A stretch of 64,000 nucleotides of DNA from Silene conica (GCA_029255685.2 CM055315.2:30571501-30635500), one strand, 5' to 3'. Shown: positions 1-12,387, counted from the stretch's first letter. Translations and numbers: made by a program. The notes: generated from the sequence alone by a model not told the origin.

Positions 1-2457
1 TAAATCTTTAATATCTATATTAATTGCATGAATAATGTGCAATTTAATTTCGAATTCCTAACTTAACCACATTTGGAAGGTATTAAATACTTAAATACAA
101 CGAATGTTGTATTGAACGTTACCCATAATTTATTGATTAGAAATTAGAATGGCCCTACTATTTTTTCTTTTCAAGTGAACATTGTCACCTAAAAATATGC
201 TTAGACCCTTATCAGATACTATTTATTTCTCGTGTGAGTCACGTCTCATATCTTTGACCCGATAATTTATTATCTGTCATATTAATAGTGTCATAATATT
301 TTAATTTAGAATGTTAATTAAAATTAAATATTCTTACGAAATTTAAGAATAAAAATACGAATATCATAAAAAAAATGTGAATTTCGCAGAAACAATCATA
401 TACTCAGTATGGTTCACCGATAACTTTGATAATCAGTTTAGTATTATTTTTAACCAATTAAACCATTTTTCTTGTCTAATAAAACTCATGTAATTTAACG
501 TATTTTTATAATAGAATAATTAAATATCATTATAATCTCACGGTGTTGCTTGTCATAATTACTTACCACATACATATATTGATTGGTTATTGATCCGTTT
601 GTGAGTAGACCTGGCAAATGAGTTATTTGGATCGAGTTATTTTGGTTCGAGTTATTTTTTAGGTTAACAAATTATCAAGACATTTTCCAGTGGTGACACT
701 TCGGATCAGATTATTTTGGGTCATGATTTTGCATTAGTTCACTCATTTTTGGTCAATAGGACCATTTCAGGTTACATTTAGGTTGGGCCACTTTGGATCG
801 TATCTCTTTGAGTGTTCCAGCCATACATTTAGGTCATTTTCGAGTCTTGGGTAAGTCTTATCGAATTGGGTCACCATGTCTATTTATGAGCAATTAAATA
901 GAGGTATTTCTTAGTCGAGTGGCTTAAAATTATAGGATCAAAAACTTTTTCTTATAAGAATTAATAAAATGAGTCAAATATGTAAATACAAAACATAATA
1001 GAACTTTAAAAAAAAAAATATGAAGGCAATTTGTTGAGTTTAACTATATGTCACATACATCAAGTTAAAAAAATAGGAAGATTAAAATCATGACCCAAAA
1101 TGATCCTATTGCAATTGGCTTAAAAGAAATAATTAAAATTCCCGGAAAATAAACAAACACAATACAAAATGTATGTATTCTACACTCTACTAACATTTAA
1201 TTAAAAATTTCGTTGACATCCATATTATTTGCCAACTCAGAAAACTTGCTCTAGTAACGATTTTAGAACGAACATCAAAATATAAAATGACTCGAAAATG
1301 GGAAAAAGATGAGTAATTTTGTAGAGGTAAAATATGGAAAATTAGATTTAATACACGGAATAACAATTTACACTACATTTTCCCGAAAATAAGGGTTGGA
1401 TTATACTCCGTAAATCTGAATGAAACCACTTAATATGACGATGCAGAAAGTATAATATATGAAGATATACGAAAATTGGAAAGTTTATGTAGATATATAT
1501 TATACGGCTATAACAATCTTGAAAAATATATTTTTTGGGGCAAAGATATGTAATCTTTTCTAAGGTAGATAATTTAGGAATAAGACTATGGTAGTGAAAA
1601 TTAGTAAGAATAATTATTAGGGTTTTGAGTTTGGCGGGAAAATAATTCACCATTGCTTGACACGTGTACAATAAATATTTAGTGGTTTCTCTTTTATACT
1701 TATATATAGATTGCAACTTATTATCGTTTAGATTTTATTATGGAGTGTATTGTTTTTATAAAAGAAATAAAGATAATTTTATTAACTGTAGTAGTTAAAA
1801 TATTATGGAATCATATATGATACTATACAATAGTATAAATTGGCCTGTGCATCGCACGTCTATCAAATCTAGACAATCATATATCATATACTTTTACGAG
1901 TTACTAAACAATAATTAAAAGCATAATAAATTATTAAATTATTTGTTAATTAATCTAATATATGTGTACGGCTTATTAAAGGTGGCTTATTGTGTTTCTA
2001 TTGAACATGGAATGTCTAAGATAAAACTTTGTACTAATGGTAAACGTTTTTTATTGGAAGTCTTGAATTTTAGTTACAGTATAATATAATTGTTAGTGGT
2101 TTAGTCTTCCAATGGATTTTAAATTTTTTTGTTTACAAATCCTAACCCAATCCAATTGCTATCTCTTTTTAAGGAGTATAAATAGAGTTTTTAGACTCCC
2201 TTTCATCCATGATAAATTTCGACATTGATATTGATATTTTTGGTTTTTGTTTTAACCAAGTAGATTAATTTGTCTTTTAATATTAAAATTATTTATTTTA
2301 TTATAACATACCGTTAAATTGAGACATTAGTAAAGTATATTTTATTATAACATACCGTTAAATGATAATACGAAATTATTTATTTTATTATATATTTTAT
2401 TTATTTTATTATAACTTTTTAGCTATACTTTATTTTTTGGGAGCCCAATATTTATAG
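1..2457. other. AT-rich intergenic DNA, no gene seen
   Basis: No coding segment with recognisable similarity on either strand; the open frames here are short and AT-driven. From about 604 to 880 there is a degenerate stretch rich in TTTTGGGTC/TTTCGAGT-like words, opening with ACCTGGCAAAT, which resembles eroded non-autonomous DNA transposons seen elsewhere in the window (for example about 8026-8600). At about 2290-2410 a word containing TTATTTTATTATAACATACC is repeated in tandem with variation. Confidence 0.6.
1842..1872 (+). mobile_element. Degenerate Helitron-like 3' end
   Basis: GCCTGTGCATCGCACGT, then ATCAAATCTAG, resembles the better-preserved terminus at 2458-2487 (short GC-rich hairpin followed within about 10 bases by CTAG). 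The stem has a mismatch. No matching 5' end was identified, so the element's length is unknown. Confidence 0.3.
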
Positions 2458-2487
2458 GCCCGTACATCGCACGGGCATTAAATCTAG
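2458..2487 (+). mobile_element. Helitron-like 3' terminus (hairpin plus CTAG)
   Basis: A perfect 6-bp stem GCCCGT/ACGGGC with a 7-base loop is followed by ATTAAAT and CTAG, then T. This matches the Helitron rule of a short GC-rich hairpin just before a CTRR end, with insertion next to T. It is assigned from structure only; the 5' TC end and any Rep/helicase coding region are not visible. Confidence 0.4.
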
Positions 2488-2642
2488 TATATATATAAAA
2501 AAGAGGCTTCTTTTTTTCGGGCATCTTGCTAGACTTTCACTTTTTTAAAACACGTAATCTATTAATAATTTTTATAAAGAGAAAATACTCGATAGATAAA
2601 TAATTATCAGTAACTCTTGTGTGAGACGGTTTCACACGTAAG

Positions 2643-3323
2643 TAGGGATGGCAACGGGTTGAATCTGGGCCGGATCCAGATCCAGATCTGCATTGCATAC
2701 CCTGGATCCAGATTCGATCTAGATTTAACGGGTCCAAATATGTGAGATACAGATCCAACGGATCTGGGTTCGTTACGGGTCCAAGTTTCTAGCCCAAAAT
2801 TATTTTGAAAAAAAAAAGATGACTCACAAGTCATAACACTATTGATATCCATTTTCCAAAATACAATAAAATGGAAAAGTAGCAATTGTGTTCAACCAAA
2901 TAGTACAAATTGTAATTGGTAATCATCACCAAGTAATCCAAAGACAAATCAAGAAACAAAATAACTCAGACGTATCAAGAGACGTTCTTATACTGAACTA
3001 TTGCGGTATATTAAACGGTTTGGATATGAAGTGAAGACGAGGGAAGAACAAGGGGAGAAATGATCTAGAGAGTGAAGCGTTTTGTACATATTCTAAATTA
3101 ATCAAAGATTCCTGCCAATTGATGTTTTTACTATAAAAACGGGTTTCGGGTCCGATCAGGGTCTGCGTATAAGTATCCAGATCCAGATCTGTTTTTAAAC
3201 TAGTGGGTCCAGATCTGACCCGGATCCAACGGGTCTGTAAAAATAGGATCCAAATCCGACCAATCAGGTCCGGTCTTATAGATGATAGATCATGACCGGA
3301 TACAGGATTCATTGTCATCCCTA
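2643..3323. mobile_element. Non-autonomous hAT-like element with 8-bp target duplication
   Basis: Ends are TAGGGATGGCAA on the left and the inverted TTGTCATCCCTA on the right. They are flanked by 8-bp near-identical duplications (CACGTAAG at 2635-2642 and TACGTAAG at 3324-3331), the hallmark of hAT insertion. The interior is built from degenerate GGATCCAGATC/CGGGTCC repeats in both orientations and encodes nothing recognisable. It sits inside an older repeat with GTGAGACGGTTTCAC-like ends (about 2615-2636 and 3375-3415). Confidence 0.7.
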
Positions 3324-3331
3324 TACGTAAG

Positions 3332-4342
3332 ACGATCTCATTATATAAAAAGAAAATTCATTTATTACCTTATTGAAAAAATGGAGGTCTCACAATAAGA
3401 GACCGTCTTATTCTAGAATTTTTGAACAATTATACCCCCAACCAATACCATTCCTAAAATTGCTAAACCATGCCAAAATCTACCATGAGAAATAAGATAA
3501 GAAATTTGGAACTTTACTAATGCAAATACTCTTATATCCTATTTGACGTAGGGAATAACAAATTTCAATGTGAGGGCATTTCTAAATGCACTCAACCATA
3601 TAGTTTCAACACAAATTCTCACTTATAACGACAGTATCCGTCACAAGTTTGTCACAGAAAAATGGGTGGGAAATTACATAAAAGGTGATAACAAATTTCA
3701 ATGTGATATCTTTTTTTCTTATAAAATATCCAGAAAAATGGGTGGGAAATTACATAAAAGGTACCCCACCTTATTTCTTGTTGCATCATTGAGATTTTAT
3801 TTAGTTTACGGGCACTGGTGAGCTTGAATTTGTGTCTGACCCATTAGTAATTTTTCTTAAACAAACACTACCAACAGGTTTGGCGCATAAGAAACACGGA
3901 GTTTCAATATCAATACGCATACCGAGTCATTGTTTTATTATGGGGTAAAATGATTATTTGTTGGTTAAATAAATCAACTATAATTGCGGTGACGAATGAA
4001 ATAAATGATAAAGAGAAGAGTTGACACATGATGTTTTGGTGACGCAAAAAACATGAAGCTAAATGTCTATTACTATAGTGATGCGTTCTATACAATAATG
4101 GAATAAGCTATCGGTAGGTACTGTAATATGGTAAAGAATTGGTCATTAATGGTGTTTATCACTATAGATGAGTTTACAGTACACTTCAATGGCATGAAAG
4201 CATAGGGAGATGACATTCTCATTACTTATTTTGTCCTGACTAAATAATCAACCACTAAAAGGATTATTTCTGATTGCACAAACAAAAAACATTTTTCGAA
4301 GAAGTTCAAGCTGTCGTATGCGACCATAACCTATCTATCAGA
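3332..4342. other. Intergenic region downstream of VTE4
   Basis: Contains a 30-bp direct duplication (3657-3686 and 3733-3762; core AAAATGGGTGGGAAATTACA) and a partial copy of the GTCACAAG repeat family also seen at 6961 and 19370. The last few hundred bases presumably hold the 3' UTR and polyadenylation region of VTE4. No other gene seen. Confidence 0.5.
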
Positions 4343-7300
4343 TTACTCAGGCTTTCGGCATGTAATAATAGCAAACCGGATAAGATCCTTCTTGTATCCT
4401 TCAATCATGAGTGGCATTGCCAGTGCTCCTTTGATAGTTTTCCATCCTGATAACATAGAATCAAAGTCATTTAATAGCTCAACATTATTACCAAACAGTA
4501 CAAGGTTAGCTAGTTCCAGAGCATCAAAGTGGTGCAAAACATACCACTGCGTAACAGTGAGGTGAGACCTTTCCATGTCAATGCTGAGCGGATCACTGCA
4601 GGCCAAAAGGGAGCCACATACTCGGACCAATCTGCTGACTTTATATCCTGCAGCACAACCCTATGTTAGGCAACTGCACATAAATGGATGTTCAGAAGGA
4701 CATGCAATTCACGAAACTGAATCTTGAATCTCTGCAAGCCGAAAAATTCCTTGCATATCCACTAATCTCTGGCATAGTTTAATAAATTATCAACGTGCTT
4801 GATGCATTAGGTCTTGCATTACAAGAGCTGTGAATTGCTTGAGTAATAACTCGTACTAACTTTGCAAAATCTTACTTCCTTCAACAATAGCTGACTTCCA
4901 ATTAGAGTAATCGATATTTTCTAAATATATGCATTTCTGAGAAAAAGGTCTTTCTCTAAATATATTCAAGGTTAAAGAAAACCGAGTGACGAACCTGAAG
5001 GGAAAGAGATTCCAGTAACTGAACATAATCGGCAGTGGAGCACCACGCTGGGAGATAGTATGCATCACATATCTTGTTCAAGAGTTGTATTTCGTCAGGG
5101 CGCAGGGATTTCTCAGATGGTGAGAGATCTCTGTGACACCATGTTACTATTATTATTGTTGCACCAGGAGCTGCTACTCTTGCTAATTCTGTGACAAACT
5201 GCCAGATAAAAGACTCGGACATTAATGCATTTACTCAAACCATCTAACACTATTCAGAAACCAATAATAATCACAGCTGAGAGGACCAAACCTTCTTCTT
5301 GTCAGGCATGTGTTCACCACTCTCCATCGACCATACAAGATCAAATTGTCCATCAGCAAATGGTTGTTCTAAAGCATCTGCAACTTGGAACGAAGCCTGA
5401 TATTCATCAAAAGGGATTTTAGTAAGGAGAAATTAGATGTACGCAATCTGACCATGTTCCGAAACAATTAGAAGTTGTTTCTAATTGACCTCAATGAAAG
5501 TTCGGTAACTGTTGCATTTTCTGGCCAATTCATGATATCCATAATATAGTATTTTAGTGGACTATTTTTCTTTATTCTGACATAGTCCATTGAAAACAGA
5601 AAACAATGTTCTGAATATCTTGACTCAAATGTCTTGCGCATAAATTATAAGTGGATGAAATCATAAACGTCTAGTCTAAAACGACAGTTAAATATAGATA
5701 GTAGCTAATATACAACTCTATCCCATACTGTCAAAGCATGATGTGTAGGCTACAGGAAAGGCTCCCAGACTATAAGGCCTTTTGTTTACGCCAGCGGATT
5801 TCTACGGAGCTCATTTTTCTCTCAACGTTTTAGTTACTAGTAAAACTGCAATGTACACTTGGCAAGGCATATGAAGCTAATAACTGAACTTTAAGAGGTA
5901 GAACAGATGAAGTTTGCAGATAATAACGTATTTTCATTTGGTGCACATATTGTGAATCGGATCTGACCTTATCAGCTAAACCTTCAGCTGCAGCTAGAGC
6001 TTGTGCTCTTTCGGCTTGAAAAGGACTCAAGGTGATTCCTTGACACTTAGCCCCATACTTTTTGGCCAGGTATCTTGAGCTTCCCCCGATCCCACATCCA
6101 ACGTCTACTATCTGCTTAGGCTTTTTACTTGGATCATCTGCAAACCAAATTGCCCAATAGCATTACAATCAATGATAATCATGTCTTTTCATTAGGTCAA
6201 CCTCTCCAGTACAAAATAGGATTCATATGTGTATTGAGATGTTGAGCTTAAACAACCAATTTCCAAATTACATTGACTAAAAGTTGCCAAAGAAAACATG
6301 AGAACAAAATTCACCAAAAGAATGCCTGGTACCTATAAATACTGTTTCAAGAGTCATTACTCGAATGAGTTTGTCACCGGGCTCTACTTATAACTATGAG
6401 AAACGACGGTCGTGTCCAGCAGTGTAAGTTTGCAAACACCGGTGATTTTGTCACAAATAAATTCAAGCGTGTAAAGGGAAGCAGTAAAAAAAACTATGGC
6501 AATTGTCAACAAGAAAAAAACACTATGGCAATTACATCTACACAGCATATGAAACGCATAAGTTTTCTTTTCCAAGATTGCTTAATACGGAGTAGTAGTT
6601 AATACGGTATAAGTTCATTTATCAATACACTCCCTTCTATTCTTTAGAAATGCTTAATTTGTTTTCACAACCACTCCTTTGTCCCGGTCATTTAATATCA
6701 TATTCTATTTCTGAGTGTCTCAATCAATTATTGTCTTTTCTATTTTAAGAATTAAAGTCCCACTTGTCATAGAGTAATTTAGCTCCGCCTCTTTTCTTAT
6801 CTTTTTGTCAAAACAAAAGAACAACAATTGACCAAACAAGAGGAGTGTTAAGGTTGTAACTCTTGTAAGTGAGGCGATAAATCTTAGGGTGGTTTTCCCT
6901 CATAAATACATACGCCTACGCAAAGCAGAAATAATGATAGTGAATAGGCTAAAAATAAACACAAATTCTCACTTGTGACGGATATCGTTTCCTCTCACAA
7001 AATACCCAATTTTTCTCTCTCACACTATTCATGTGGTCCCCTTTTTTACTAACTCATTTTGTATCAATTTTATCTCACAAAATATCCGTCACAAATGGTG
7101 ACCCGTCACAAGCAAGATTTACTATAAAACAAAACAATGCGCATTTTCTGCAAACCCGAGGAATATTAACATTTGAATACTTTGGTTTTTACTGTAATGT
7201 ATTGAGTTTATGAAAGAGTCTTGTACAAAATTACCTCTCATAGTTTATTTGAGCTATGTTACCAATTATTCAAGATTATTCGATTATTCAAGTTACTCGA

Positions 7301-10300
7301 TTGGTTCCAAGTACGAATGAGAATTTGTGCAAATGAAAAGGGGAAAAGCATGACTTAATGAGTCAAATATCGAATTGCAGTATGTCGTTTAGCTAGATAA
7401 TATTCACAAAAACTCATTTAAGACGACATTATGTATTTTAAGTTAAAAACGGGTAAAGTATCAAATCACTTGTGTATATACAACGACTTATCCATATATT
7501 GTTTTTCTCTAGGCATTCTTATAGACACAAGTGATATGTATTTAAACCTTTTAAGTTTAAAAGGGATAATATAATTATACAGGACACTTACCTTATAAAG
7601 ACTAACTTGTGTGCTCCTAAAAAGTGGAAGTTTCAGCCACATTACAAATTCTTTTAGGGGTTGTTTGGTTGCCTCCCAAAATCACGGGAATTGGAAAATC
7701 ATGGGAAGTAGGAAAATTGAGTCTTGTTTGGTTGCCTAATTTATGGGAATTAGAACTTCCTAGGAAACTCTAATTCCTACCTGATGTAGGAAGTCACTTA
7801 CCTAGCCCCCTCTAGGTAAGTGGAAGTTCCCGCATGAATTAAAGTTCCTACATCAACCAAACAACAATTACGTAATTCACGTGATTTTCAAGTTCATATG
7901 AATTTAATCTTCCCGAGAATTTTATCTTCCCATGCTGAACCAAACAACTCCTATTTGTTATGTCAATGAGTGGTTTGAGTAAACATGAGAGAGTAATTGA
8001 AAATAAAAAGGAGCAAGCAGTGGGTGGACCTGGCAAAATCCAACCCAACTCGATAAAATTGATCCGACTCATTTGATATTGAACCCGTCTGTTAATTGAT
8101 AATATTATAAAATTATTGTACCCGAAATCGATGAGCTCCGACCCAATATAACCCGATACGTAATCTTATCCAATGACTGGTATAACCGAACCCAACAACA
8201 CCCAAAACCCAACAAGAATAATATCCGACCCGGATGAGTATCAAATAACCGACAATTACCATTTTTTACCGCATACACTATAATCTAATATGATTTCATA
8301 ATAATTAAATTAATTTGTTATGGACAATGAATTTAAAAGAAGAATAAATTGTTAACATTATCGGAAAAAAAAAAAGAATAAATTGCAACATGTAATCGAT
8401 GTAACCGGATATCAACCGCGGTGAGAATATTATTAACCCGATATAAACTATTACACGACATGTTAGTTGAGTAACTCGACCGCATAACAACCAAAACCCA
8501 ACCCTCAACATAAGTCTTGACCTGAGACAACCCGACCGCACCCGACCTGACCTGACTCATTCATTCATAAGGGTCGAAGCAATCCGATAATACAATAACC
8601 CGAACCGAAAACATCTAATGCTTCCCGCAGTACACGCACTCACATGAAAACTAACAACACACTGAACGCGATTTATGCATGGATACATGTTCAATTCATG
8701 TCTGGGCCTACGATAAAAGAGATAAATGAGTCTCCAACGTTAGCTCTCTTTTCTAAGGCAGAGAAGACCTGCTGCAATAGTAAACCATTTTGTTTTACTA
8801 CAATGGGTTTTTTAACACTGCACTGTGTTTGTTCGAATTATACAATATGTCCAACGATCTTGGTCATTTGTTTAACGTTTATTTTAACACAGTTAGACAA
8901 TGATACAAATTACTTGCTAAAATTATTCTTAATACAAAAAGGTAACAAACAAAAAAAAATATTTTCGTTCCTTAATTGTTGTCTTTTGGTTGGACACAAA
9001 GAGCTCATTTTTAAAATAGGAAATATAATCATTTAAAGGAGGTATAAAAAATAGAATAGAATAACAAATGACCGATCAGTCGAGTAATAAGTGATTAAAT
9101 AATCGGGATAGAGAGAATAAAAATAAACAAATAATAGGGCCAACAAAGTAATAGTCAAATATTCAAATGAAGCAATCTATGAAAATAAATTTCATCGGAA
9201 ATAAATTCCATCACTTAGATAAACGATGGAGACTAGTGAAGTTGCGCAAATAAAAGAAGTAAACTCTTAAAAGATTTCCTAAAAAGTTGGATTCAGTTAC
9301 AAAAGAAAGGAAAAAAATCAAACCTGTAATTGTGACCAAACTACCAAATTGGTAAAAAAATAGAGTATTTTAAATAAATTGGTAAAAAAATAATAAGTTA
9401 GACAAATTGGTAAAAAAAAATATGTTGGACAAATTGGTAAAATAAATAATTGAGTGATAAATTGGTAAAAGTTGTTTAAATTAAGTGATATTTAGGCCAA
9501 ATTGAGAAATAATATTACGAAAAGATTCTCTTATTAATGAATAATACATAGTAGTAAGTAATATATACGAACAATATTTTAACCTTTAATATATTCTCGG
9601 CTTAAATTTATTTTGACTTGAAACTACGTTTACCTTGATTTGGGTTAATTAGGTAGGTCGAGTTTGGGTCAGATCATTTTCGGGTTTACTAGAACTCGGA
9701 TAAGGTTGAGTTGCGTCGGATAATTTACAACTTTGGTTATTTTCGGTCCTGTTATATAATGCTTATTAGTGGCAATGATTAGTTTACAACCATAAACATT
9801 TGTAACGGGTGTCGTGTGAGCTCGAGTCTTGTCTTTCGATTCAGGCAATTATTTTGATATTAACCAAAGACTATTAAAATAGTATAAGAAGTTATTAGTT
9901 ATTTATGTTACCCTAAAGCTAATTATCCAAAAACTATAATAAAAAAACGAATTGAGCTGAACTGATTTAACCGATGAATTTAATCAAACTGGAGCAACAC
10001 CCGAACTGAGGATCTCTTGTCATGACGCGTTACTCGAAATGATCTGAACAAATAAAATCTAACTAGAATGTTTATTACTACTCCTAAATAAGAAACGGTT
10101 ACTCGTATTTAGCATTGCCCCTAATAAACTTGATAATAATATACCCGAAAAATGTCCCAAATACAAATCGGTTCTACCCGATATATATTATTTTACCGCT
10201 AAAACATTAAAAAGAATATTTATTACTTATTTATTTATTTTGGCTTAAATATCACTTAGAGCAAGTGCACTGGTGAGCTAATGCACTATTAGCTTGAATT

Positions 10301-11706
10301 GTCATATCATATTTTTTAAGCTATATCATTTTAAGCAACAATTGCAAACAATGGTTTCAAGTTAGCTTAAATGGACCCACATGAAACAAAAATTCCAACA
10401 TTTTTTTAAAATAATAATTTTTTATAAAAAACTTTAATTTGATAGGTTGAAATTTTGGGATGATCTATTTGAGCTAGTAGCTTAAGAGCATCTCCAATGG
10501 TTTGTTTTAGGGACTTGCTTGCAATATTTATAAAATAGCAAGTAAGTAGCTTACCATTGGAGTAAAGAAATATTCATGTAGCTTATAAGCATGGTAGCTC
10601 TACCAAGCATGTAGCTAGGTTTTAAAAAAATAAAAATAAAATAAAAGGTAAGTTTATGATTGGAGGAATATCTTATTGTGGGACCCATAATATTAGAAAA
10701 TGTTGTATTCCACCATTGGAGCGATATATAGTCGAACAGCAAAATAGCTTAAAAAACTGTATTAATAAATCAAGCTACAACGTGTTGTAGCTGTCCATTG
10801 GAGATGCTCTAATGGGGCTACTAGTTTGATCTAAGCTAATCCAAAAGTAGAGGTACAATGGTTTGGCTACTGGCTTACAACTTTTCATATTTGCAAGCAA
10901 GCCCCTTAACTAAACCATTGCACTTGCTCTTAGTCAACTTTTTTTACCAATTTGTCCAACATATTATTTTTTTTCTTTTTTACCAATTTGTCCAAAATAA
11001 ATACTTTTAGCAATTTGGTAGTTTGGGCGGTCCATTGTCCATTGATAAAGTAGGTTATTGAGCAATGAGCATAGAAAAAGAATACTCCGTATGAAAGAAG
11101 GCCTGAGAATAGAAGATTAATTTGACAGAAGCAATGGCATCTGATTTCCAATATTTTGACATTAATTGTAGACAAGGTTTATTCTCCAATAAATTATTAG
11201 CACGGAGACGTGGTATTCGATTGAATGATAGTCCTTATAAATTAATTTAGTATAGAATAAAAAGTGAAATGAGAAAACGTATATTAGGGATACGGGAGTG
11301 GTGTTTGAAAGAGTTAACCTGAAAGAGCAGCAAAAGAAAGGGCCTCCTCAATCATACGGATCTGAGCAGAACGATGTTGAGAAAGTGAGGCAGATTGTGA
11401 AGGATCATAATATCCATGATGCATATGGTCTCCCCATATATCCTCCCATACTCCCGATGATTCATCATACAACTCCGCTATACCTTTCTTCAACTCTTCT
11501 CTCGTCCTCCCCGTCTCCGTCTCCGTCTCCATTACCATCTCTCCCGCCTCCTTTACTGACGCCCTTCTTATTCCCACCCCTCTCTTTTTACTCCGATTTT
11601 CAATCCTCGCTTGTGTTCTACCCGTCAACGAGAAAAGTGCAGTTTGTTGGGATGAAACCGAATAGCGACCGGTGGGAATGGGTGCACATGGATTTATGGT
11701 TGTCAT
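4343..11706 (-). CDS. VTE4: Gamma-tocopherol C-methyltransferase, plastid precursor (6 exons)
   Basis: Predicted to methylate gamma- and delta-tocopherol with S-adenosylmethionine, giving alpha- and beta-tocopherol, the last step of vitamin E synthesis in plastids. Exons (minus strand, 5'->3'): 11319-11706, 5968-6137, 5292-5396, 4995-5198, 4545-4647, 4343-4446. They total 1074 nt = 357 aa plus stop, close to the family's ~350 aa. All junctions are GT-AG and in phase. Residues 1-60 are basic and Ser/Thr-rich, a likely chloroplast transit peptide. The core opens with IAELYDESSGVWEDIWGDHM at about 76-95. SAM motif I, VDVGCGIGG, is at 140-148. Exon 3 has FDLVWSMESGEHMPD, exon 4 ELARVAAPGATIIIVTWCHR, and exon 6 ends in GALAMPLMIEGYKK...ITCRKPE. 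No frameshift or stop seen. Related plant N-methyltransferases (TMT-like) are an alternative, but the conserved blocks favour true VTE4. Confidence 0.93.
6961..7120. mobile_element. MITE-like element, GTCACAAG family (copy 1)
   Basis: Opens ACAAATTCTCACTTGTGACGG and closes CCCGTCACAAGCAAGA, with inverted CTTGTGACGG/CCGTCACAAG words near both ends. Its interior (CTCTCACAAAATACCCA ... TGTGGTCCCC ... CTCATTTTGTATC) is closely similar to the copy at 19370-19560, showing a dispersed family. No coding capacity. Superfamily not assigned. Confidence 0.55.
7658..7951. mobile_element. Tourist/Harbinger-like MITE
   Basis: Terminal inverted repeats GGGGTTGTTTGGTT / AACCAAACAACTCC bound a 294-bp non-coding element flanked by TA on both sides. 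An internal palindromic stretch lies around 7795-7820 (TTACCTAG ... CTAGGTAA). The TIR resembles the GG(G/C)NTTGTTTGG type of plant PIF/Harbinger MITEs; the usual 3-bp TWA duplication is not perfect. Confidence 0.6.
10259..10929. mobile_element. Tourist-like MITE (outer), 3-bp TTA duplication
   Basis: Ends GAGCAAGTGCACTGG and CCATTGCACTTGCTC are inverted, flanked by TTA at 10256-10258 and 10930-10932, as expected for PIF/Harbinger MITEs. It interrupts the right arm of the fold-back element at 9336-11027 and is itself interrupted by the MITE at 10486-10809. Its own length without that insert is about 344 bp. Confidence 0.75.
10486..10809. mobile_element. Tourist-like MITE (inner), 3-bp TAA duplication
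   Basis: Perfect 15-bp terminal inverted repeats GAGCATCTCCAATGG / CCATTGGAGATGCTC flank a 324-bp AT-rich element bordered by TAA at 10483-10485 and 10810-10812. This TIR is a common plant Harbinger MITE signature. It is the youngest layer of the three-element nest in VTE4 intron 1. Confidence 0.8.
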
Positions 11707-12145
11707 GCGTTGCTTTATTTATATTATCTGTGATTTTTAGGTGATACGCTGTAGCCTCTCTACTTCTGTAGCAAGTAGCAAGTAGCAAGTGGGGGATTAG
11801 TGTATTGGGTTTTGTGTTGTTTACTTGTTTGTAGCAGAGAGCAGTATTATTACTCGTAGTTGATTGGATACTCCAAATAGATTTAACAATCATTTCTGAC
11901 GTATCACATTTATGGGCCGTGGGATTATGGTAGCCTATCAGCGATTGATTATACCCACACTCCACACTCCACACCACTCTCACTCTGTCGCCCTGCACAT
12001 TACTACACTAAATAAAATACGGAGTAATTGTCAATTGTGTCATACACACCTAACAAGGTGCCGACATTTCGAGTAAATTGGACTACATTTGGATTAAACT
12101 AATTTTACCCTCATTTTTTCTACTTTTGTAAAAAGGAAAAACTTA
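11707..12145. other. VTE4 upstream region
   Basis: Immediately 5' of the VTE4 start codon on the minus strand; the promoter and 5' UTR should lie here. An AT-rich TAATATAAATAAAG-like word just upstream of the ATG is too close to be a confident TATA box. A short near-tandem AGCAAGTAGCAAGTAGC run lies near 11770-11787. No other gene seen. Confidence 0.4.
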
Positions 12146-12147
12146 TA

Positions 12148-12387
12148 CTCCCTCCATTCATTTCCACTTGGTACATTTGCTTTATGCACGGGTTTTTACG
12201 CATTGTTAAAATATTAATAAAAGTACAATAAATAGGTGTAAAGTGTAGTATTGTGTTGAAAAAGTGGGTCTTAATAGTGTTTTTGTAGTATTATAGTATT
12301 AAAAGTACAACCAAATAAGGAAAGGTGCAAAGTGGATTCGAATGGACCGAAATGGAATAGGTGCAAAGTGGGTATGAATGGAGGGAG
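12148..12387. mobile_element. Stowaway-like MITE, TA duplication
   Basis: CTCCCTCCATTCATTTCC on the left and the inverted GAATGGAGGGAG on the right, flanked by TA at 12146-12147 and 12388-12389. Length is 240 bp, non-coding. The CTCCCTCC...GGAGGGAG termini with TA duplication are the Stowaway (Tc1/mariner) signature. Confidence 0.8.

Larger units (their letters stand above)
9336..11027. mobile_element. Fold-back DNA element with tandem AAATTGGTAAAA arms
   Basis: The left arm (9336-9506) reads CCAAACTACCAAATTGG and then several spaced copies of AAATTGGTAAAA, ending AAGTGATATTTAGGCCAAA. The right arm is its reverse complement, split into 10931-11027 and about 10223-10255 by the insertion of the MITE at 10259-10929. 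Removing that insertion restores a continuous right arm. Original length is about 1.0 kb. No transposase is visible, and target duplication and superfamily are not resolved. Confidence 0.65.
6138..11318 (-). other. VTE4 intron 1 (5.2 kb), transposon-filled
   Basis: Bounded by a GT donor at 11317-11318 and an AG acceptor at 6138-6139. It contains a GTCACAAG-family MITE (6961-7120), a Tourist-like MITE (7658-7951), a degenerate CCCGACC/AACCC-rich stretch (about 8026-8600) and the nested fold-back complex at 9336-11027. A 130-codon plus-strand frame at 8644-9036 has no recognisable domain and is not called as a gene. The other VTE4 introns are all under 700 bp, so nearly all of the gene's length comes from insertions here. 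Confidence 0.8.

Noticed and set aside
8644-9036. 130-codon plus-strand frame in VTE4 intron 1
   Set aside because: No recognisable domain, AT-rich codon pattern, antisense within an intron; probably chance.
11298-11744. 148-codon plus-strand frame with Pro/Ser-rich repeats
   Set aside because: Antisense shadow of VTE4 exon 1; the minus frame carries the conserved methyltransferase start.
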